Part shown: piece by piece, positions 23,298-26,697 of the stretch
Layout of the letters: the number at the start of each line of letters is the position of its first letter
Numbering within the stretch: the stretch's first letter is position 1
Origin: JANXLS01 sp038227045
GTDB taxonomy: Bacteria; Planctomycetota; SZUA-567; H5-PLA8
Direction: 5' to 3'
Length of the DNA stretch: 26,697 bases
Assembly: GCA_038227045.1 (NCBI GenBank)
Contig: JBBRQD010000080.1
Location: 1 to 26,697 of the forward strand
Translations under genes and position numbers: made by a program
The notes under the pieces: model-generated
The model's database searches: none
What the model was told of the DNA's origin: nothing
The model's input: only the letters and a program-made list of their open reading frames with translations

Positions 23298-23329
23298 ACC
23301 CAGCCCAACGGGCACCCAACGGGCTGGGT
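23298..23329. repeat. ACCCAGCCC/GGGCTGGGT palindrome
   Basis: ACCCAGCCC (23298-23306) pairs with GGGCTGGGT (23321-23329). The loop contains AACGGGCACCCAAC, itself nearly palindromic. It belongs to the group of dispersed intergenic palindromes. Confidence 0.65.
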
Positions 23330-23443
23330 CGCGAAGCGTCAAGAAGCACCTCCCTTGACTCGCGTTCTCACTGAATTGCGGGAGATTTAGGAGTGGCTTC
23401 TTGCGCCTTCGGCGCCCACCCCTCGGGGTGGGCCACCCGCAAT

Positions 23444-23466
23444 AGGGCGGATTGGAAATCCGCCCT
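23444..23466. repeat. GGGCGGATT hairpin at the topA stop
   Basis: AGGGCGGATT (23444-23453), loop GGA, AATCCGCCCT (23457-23466), then GCTTTATTATT. The stem is identical to the hairpin at 7754-7776 and the flank GCTTTATT is shared. The topA stop codon lies in this flank. Read in the topA direction there is no T-tract, so it would terminate only plus-strand transcripts. Confidence 0.75.
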
Positions 23467-23472
23467 GCTTTA

Positions 23473-26061
23473 TTATTCCTCGGCGTCGCCCGCTCCGGCG
23501 GTTTCGTCCTTCGTCTGCTCGGCCATCGCCTTTTGGAAAATCGGCAGATCGCGCTTGTTCTTGGCGTCGATTTCAGCCCATTGAGCCATCGCCTTGTCGC
23601 CCAGCGCGCCGAGTTCCGGCGGCAGATCCATCGCGGCGCGGCATTTTGGAAAGTTCGAACAGCTCAGGAATGGACGCCGCGTTTTTCCCCGCGAAGTCAC
23701 GCGCACCACCAGCGGACTCTTGCATTTTTCGCACAGCCGATCCGTCTTGATCGGCGCGAACTTTCGCAGCGGGTGGCCTTCCTTGTTCAGCTTCATCGTG
23801 TAAGTACACGTCTTGTCGGCGTAGTGGATGCAATGCAAATACGCGCCGAACCGCCCAACGCTTTTTACCACATCGCTGCCGCACAAATCGCACTTCAAGC
23901 CGGTCGGTTGTGGGCCGACCTTGGCCTGGATATTGCCCTGTGCGTCGAGCCGGTACGTCGCTTTGCACTCGGGCGCGCGCGAACAGCGCAGATAGAACCC
24001 GAACTGGCTCAGGCGCTTCTCCATCATCGATCCGCAGTCGGGACACTTCACATCCGTCGGTTCGGACGTCTGCTTGGTGTTCTGCATATTCTTCGCGGCG
24101 TTGGCCAGATCGCGCGAGAACGGGCCGTAGAAATCGGCGACCGCTTTGCGCCAGTCGAGATGCGCGTCGGAGACCTTGTCCAGCTCCAGTTCCATGTCGC
24201 GCGTAAAGCCGAGATCCATGATCGACGGAAAGTGGCCTTCGAGGCTTTCGGTCACCACGCGTGCCAATGGCGTGGCCATGAACGAACCGCGTCCGCCCTG
24301 CCCGAGTTTTTGCGCGTAGCCGCGATCCTGCACCGTGCTCAAAATGGATTGATACGTCGACGGCCGGCCAATGCCTTCGCGTTCGAGTTTCTTGACCAGG
24401 CTCGCTTCCGTGTAACGCGGCGGCGGCTGCGTGAAATGTTCTTCCGGATCGAGTTTCTCCAGCTTCGGCTGGTCGCCCGTTTTCATCGCGGGAAGAATCT
24501 GCGAGCCGGGCTTCTTCTCCGCCTTCGCAGCCTTCGCGGGCGCTTTCGCATCGGGAACGACGGCTTTTGCGGATTCCTCGCCCTCGACTTCGTCGGTGTC
24601 CAGTTCGTCGCCCTTTTCGCGATCGGCGGCGGAAGCATCGACGTGCGACGCGGCCGCGGCTGCGGCTGCGGGCCCGCCCTGCACGGCCAGCCAGCCGTCG
24701 AATTTCAACACGCGTCCTGTCGCGCGGAACACGGCGTTGCGCGTATTCGCGCCTTGCGCGGCGATGTCCGCCGTCGTCGCGTCAAAAATGGCCGGCACCA
24801 TCTGGCACGCAATGAAGCGCTGATAAATCAACTTGTACAGCTTGAATTGTTCGTCCGAGAGCACGCTCTTCAGGCTCTCCGGCGGCATCTCGACATGCGT
24901 CGGGCGAATACATTCGTGCGCTTCCTGCGCGCCCGACCGCGACGCGTAAAAGTTGGGCTTCTCGGGAAGATATTTGGCGCCGAAACGCTTCTCGATCGTG
25001 TCCCGACATTCGTTCAAGGCGTCCGGACTGATGCGGAACGAATCGGTTCGCATGTACGTGATCAACGCGACCTGGCCTTCCGCGCCCAAGTTCACGCCTT
25101 CGTACAATTGCTGAGCGACGCGCATGGTTCGCTTGGCATCGAAGCCCAGTCGGTTCGCCGCGGCCTGCTGCAACTGGCTTGTGGCGAAGGGCGGATATGG
25201 ACGATCCTGCACTTCTTTGACTTCGTAGTAACTGACCAGATATTTCGCGATGCGCAACGCGGAAGCGATGGCCTTGGCTTCGTCGGCGGTGCCAATCAGC
25301 GTGCGGACGATCCCCGACGCCCCACCCACGCCCATTCCACCGGCCTTGAATTTCCCCAAATCGTCGGCGTTGGAGACGACCTGCTTGCCGTCGATCGCGC
25401 GCAACGAGGCGTCGAAATGTTTTCCAATATGCGAAAAGACCGCGCTGACCGTCCAGTAGCATTCCGCCACGAACGCCTGAATCTCTTTTTCGCGATCGAC
25501 CAACAGCCGCACGGCCACCGACTGGACGCGCCCGGCCGACAGTCCGCGCACGATTTTCTGCCATAGCAAGTCGGAGAGTTTGTACCCCACGATGCGATCC
25601 AGCACGCGGCGCGCTTGTTGGGAATTAACCAGATCCATGTCGATCTTGCGCGGCGCGGCAAAGCCGGCCTTGATGCCGCGCGGCGTGATCTCGTCGAACG
25701 TCACGCGCACGATCTTCTCTGGCTCCAACTCCAAAGCCTCGGCCAAATGCCAGGCGATGGCCTCTCCCTCGCGGTCAGGGTCGGGGCACAGATACACGGT
25801 TTCGGCGCTGTTGGCGGCCTTCCGAAGTTCGCCGATGACCTTCTTTTTCGCTTCGACATTGACGTAAGTCGGCGTGAAATCCTTGGCGATCCCAGCACAG
25901 ATCAGGTTATTGCTGTCGGCGCCCTTGCCCTTGCCTTTCGGCAAATCGCGAATGTGCCCGATGCTGGCTTTGACCGTAAAATTCTTGCCCAACACCTTGC
26001 CGATGGTCTTGATCTTTCCCGGCGACTCCACGATCACTAGATTCTTGGCCACTTTTTCCAT
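23473..26061 (-). CDS. topA: DNA topoisomerase I
   Basis: An 862-residue type IA topoisomerase that relaxes negative supercoils. The N-terminal TOPRIM domain has VIVESPGK (about 10-17) and DPDREGEAIAWH. The catalytic tyrosine lies in TYMRTDSF at residue 336. Three C-terminal zinc ribbons are present, with four cysteines each (for example CPDCGSMMEK and CEKCKSPL). Before the last part of the core domain, around residues 470-540, there is a low-complexity insert with an alanine run and acidic and Lys/Ala-rich stretches, which looks like a linker. I start at the ATG at 26061, which places the TOPRIM motif at the usual distance. An ATG at 26079 lies inside a palindromic repeat. The stop codon is in the flank of the GGGCGGATT hairpin. 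Confidence 0.95.
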   Translation of the reverse strand: MEKVAKNLVIVESPGKIKTIGKVLGKNFTVKASIGHIRDLPKGKGKGADSNNLICAGIAKDFTPTYVNVEAKKKVIGELRKAANSAETVYLCPDPDREGEAIAWHLAEALELEPEKIVRVTFDEITPRGIKAGFAAPRKIDMDLVNSQQARRVLDRIVGYKLSDLLWQKIVRGLSAGRVQSVAVRLLVDREKEIQAFVAECYWTVSAVFSHIGKHFDASLRAIDGKQVVSNADDLGKFKAGGMGVGGASGIVRTLIGTADEAKAIASALRIAKYLVSYYEVKEVQDRPYPPFATSQLQQAAANRLGFDAKRTMRVAQQLYEGVNLGAEGQVALITYMRTDSFRISPDALNECRDTIEKRFGAKYLPEKPNFYASRSGAQEAHECIRPTHVEMPPESLKSVLSDEQFKLYKLIYQRFIACQMVPAIFDATTADIAAQGANTRNAVFRATGRVLKFDGWLAVQGGPAAAAAAASHVDASAADREKGDELDTDEVEGEESAKAVVPDAKAPAKAAKAEKKPGSQILPAMKTGDQPKLEKLDPEEHFTQPPPRYTEASLVKKLEREGIGRPSTYQSILSTVQDRGYAQKLGQGGRGSFMATPLARVVTESLEGHFPSIMDLGFTRDMELELDKVSDAHLDWRKAVADFYGPFSRDLANAAKNMQNTKQTSEPTDVKCPDCGSMMEKRLSQFGFYLRCSRAPECKATYRLDAQGNIQAKVGPQPTGLKCDLCGSDVVKSVGRFGAYLHCIHYADKTCTYTMKLNKEGHPLRKFAPIKTDRLCEKCKSPLVVRVTSRGKTRRPFLSCSNFPKCRAAMDLPPELGALGDKAMAQWAEIDAKNKRDLPIFQKAMAEQTKDETAGAGDAEE

Positions 26062-26208
26062 CCTGTCGAATGCAGGCATCCGCCCGCTGAAATGTCACAC
26101 CACAGGCGTCCTGCCTGCAAAGGTTCGTTGCTTCCGGCATATCGTGCGCAAATATCAATCCGCAATCCACCACCATTAATTGAGTGTGGAATGAAATCGA
26201 GGGCGGAC

Positions 26209-26237
26209 ATTTAGCAAATACGGGGTATATAAGTCAA
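26209..26237 (-). promoter_or_regulatory. topA: Candidate topA promoter
   Basis: On the minus strand TTGACT (26237-26232) is followed after 17 nt by CTAAAT (26214-26209). The first box differs from consensus at one base, the second at about three. It is about 150 nt upstream of the topA start. Confidence 0.35.
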
Positions 26238-26441
26238 GCTTTATCTGAAATTTTCTTCACTAATTTGGACGCGGACGTGCCAAATTTGACCTTCGAATCG
26301 CCTAAATATTATTGATATATTATAGTTCTTTCGTGTCGTTCTGATATGGAAGGCTAAAAGAGTCCATCGAATTTATTTAGGATTTTATTATCCATATTTA
26401 AAACGAACTCAAAAAAATGATAAAAATCAGGGCGTCAGCAG

Positions 26442-26520
26442 TCTGGTGACTTGAGTTGTCATCGAACGAAGTGTCGGCACGACCGCCGAACCTAAAGCGA
26501 CAAGCACGATTGTCACCAGA
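26442..26520. repeat. TCTGGTGAC/GTCACCAGA dyad
   Basis: Nine-base perfect arms at 26442-26450 and 26512-26520 enclose 61 nt that include GTCGGCACGACCGCCGAAC, itself able to fold. It lies outside the presumed insertion sequence. It could be another dispersed repeat or a structured RNA. No family is recognised. Confidence 0.4.
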
Positions 26521-26559
26521 TGCTATCTATCATCTCTAAGCAGCAACCAGGGTTCTCTA

Positions 26560-26697
26560 CAGGGCCTTTCAAAAGTCCTCATTTTTCGTAGAGAAATAGC
26601 CGATCTTCTATTCAAAGGAGATCAGAAAAATGAGTGTTGCCGCTGAAATTTCGCTTTTCGATGCCTTCAAGCAGGTTCCCGATCCGCGCAAACCGCG
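26560..26697 (+). mobile_element. Left part of a probable ISAs1-family insertion sequence
   Basis: A likely terminal repeat beginning CAGGGCCTTTCAAAAG starts at about 26560 and is followed 70 nt later by a transposase start. The end is inferred from the general look of ISAs1 termini, and the other end is outside the window, so neither the inverted repeat nor a target duplication can be checked. TTCTCTAC (26553-26560) and GTAGAGAA (26588-26595) form a hairpin across the presumed boundary. The boundary is therefore uncertain by some bases. Confidence 0.45.
26630..26697 (+). CDS. Transposase N-terminus, ISAs1-like (cut by window end)
   Basis: The first 22 codons of a gene that runs off the window. 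The text LFDAFKQVPDPRKPR matches the start of the N-terminal domain found before the DDE domain in ISAs1/H-repeat transposases, where a segment of the form F-x-x-xPDPR is typical. AAGGAG lies nine bases before the ATG, the strongest ribosome binding site I saw in the window. Whether the rest is intact cannot be judged. Confidence 0.7.
   Translation, partial: MSVAAEISLFDAFKQVPDPRKP

Larger units (their letters stand above)
23153..23472. other. Stacked repeats between topA and the permease gene
   Basis: Three repeat elements sit side by side. 23233-23269 holds the GCAAAGACGCGAAGGCG family, related to 17139-17355. 23298-23329 is a palindrome with arms ACCCAGCCC/GGGCTGGGT. 23444-23466 is the GGGCGGATT hairpin. 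A short GCGCCTTCGGCGC-like palindrome and CCACCCCTCGGGGTGG lie near 23404-23433. I see no gene. The permease promoter should be in the first 80 nt but no match is clear. Confidence 0.6.
26062..26629. other. Intergenic region between topA and the IS transposase
   Basis: The first part (26070-26118) is a CAGGCAT/CCTGCCTGCA palindrome related to 6778-6823. A candidate topA promoter follows at 26209-26237. From about 26215 to 26430 the DNA is strongly AT-rich, with strings such as TATTATTGATATATTATAG, and shows no gene. A dyad lies at 26442-26520. The left end of a probable insertion sequence begins near 26560. No gene is recognisable in the gap. Confidence 0.5.

Noticed and set aside
23452..25566. 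A 704-codon open frame on the plus strand opposite topA
   Set aside because: topA on the minus strand has all domain motifs. The opposite frame is rich in Arg, His and Gln, has no recognisable domain, and is a codon-bias shadow in GC-rich DNA.
1..26697. tRNA, rRNA, riboswitches and CRISPR arrays
   Set aside because: Reading both strands I found no cloverleaf with TTCGA-type arms, no rRNA core sequence, no riboswitch consensus I recognise, and no regularly spaced repeats.

Overview
The window reads as chromosomal DNA of a Gram-negative, GC-rich bacterium. It is gene-dense, but its intergenic gaps are packed with palindromic repeats. Several genes point to the PVC/Planctomycetota neighbourhood or an allied candidate phylum: a membrane c-haem protein of a kind I associate with planctomycetes, a CehA/McbA-like secreted protein, an ABC-2/CPBP protease fusion, a DUF7710 protein and an RsbW/STAS pair. 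A complete mreC-mreD-PBP2-RodA block argues against planctomycetes that lack peptidoglycan synthases. I cannot fix the phylum from this window.

Layout. 292-5614 (minus): cell-elongation operon mreC, mreD, mrdA (PBP2), mrdB (RodA), without mreB. 5907-7748 (plus): an exported protein of unknown function, then a tail-anchored FHA protein. 7785-9512 (minus): a TPR protein. 9967-20396 (plus): a two-CBS protein, a 980-residue exported CehA/McbA-like protein that has lost its metal-binding histidines, an RsbW-type ATPase, a STAS anti-anti-sigma protein, MutL with the endonuclease motif, then a tight cluster (membrane c-haem protein, a 37-codon micro-gene, a DUF7710 protein, a YegS-like lipid kinase) and a polytopic membrane protein. 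20406-20903 (minus): an AT-rich patch with one 129-residue orphan ORF and a possible 29-residue one. 20930-23152 (minus): ABC-2 permease fused to a CPBP protease. 23473-26061 (minus): topA. 26630 to the end (plus): the start of a probable ISAs1-type transposase.

Many themes are envelope-related: cell-wall elongation, exported proteins, a membrane cytochrome, a lipid kinase and a permease-protease. The RsbW-like and STAS proteins are probably partner-switching signalling components whose sigma factor or other output lies elsewhere.

The most unusual property is between the genes. Nearly every gap carries a palindromic or low-complexity element, from about a dozen different families, and many begin within about 13 nt of a stop codon, or supply it. 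One forms the last 12 codons and stop of mrdA. Another notable item is the micro-gene at 18198-18311, joined to both neighbours by GTGA and ATGA overlaps.
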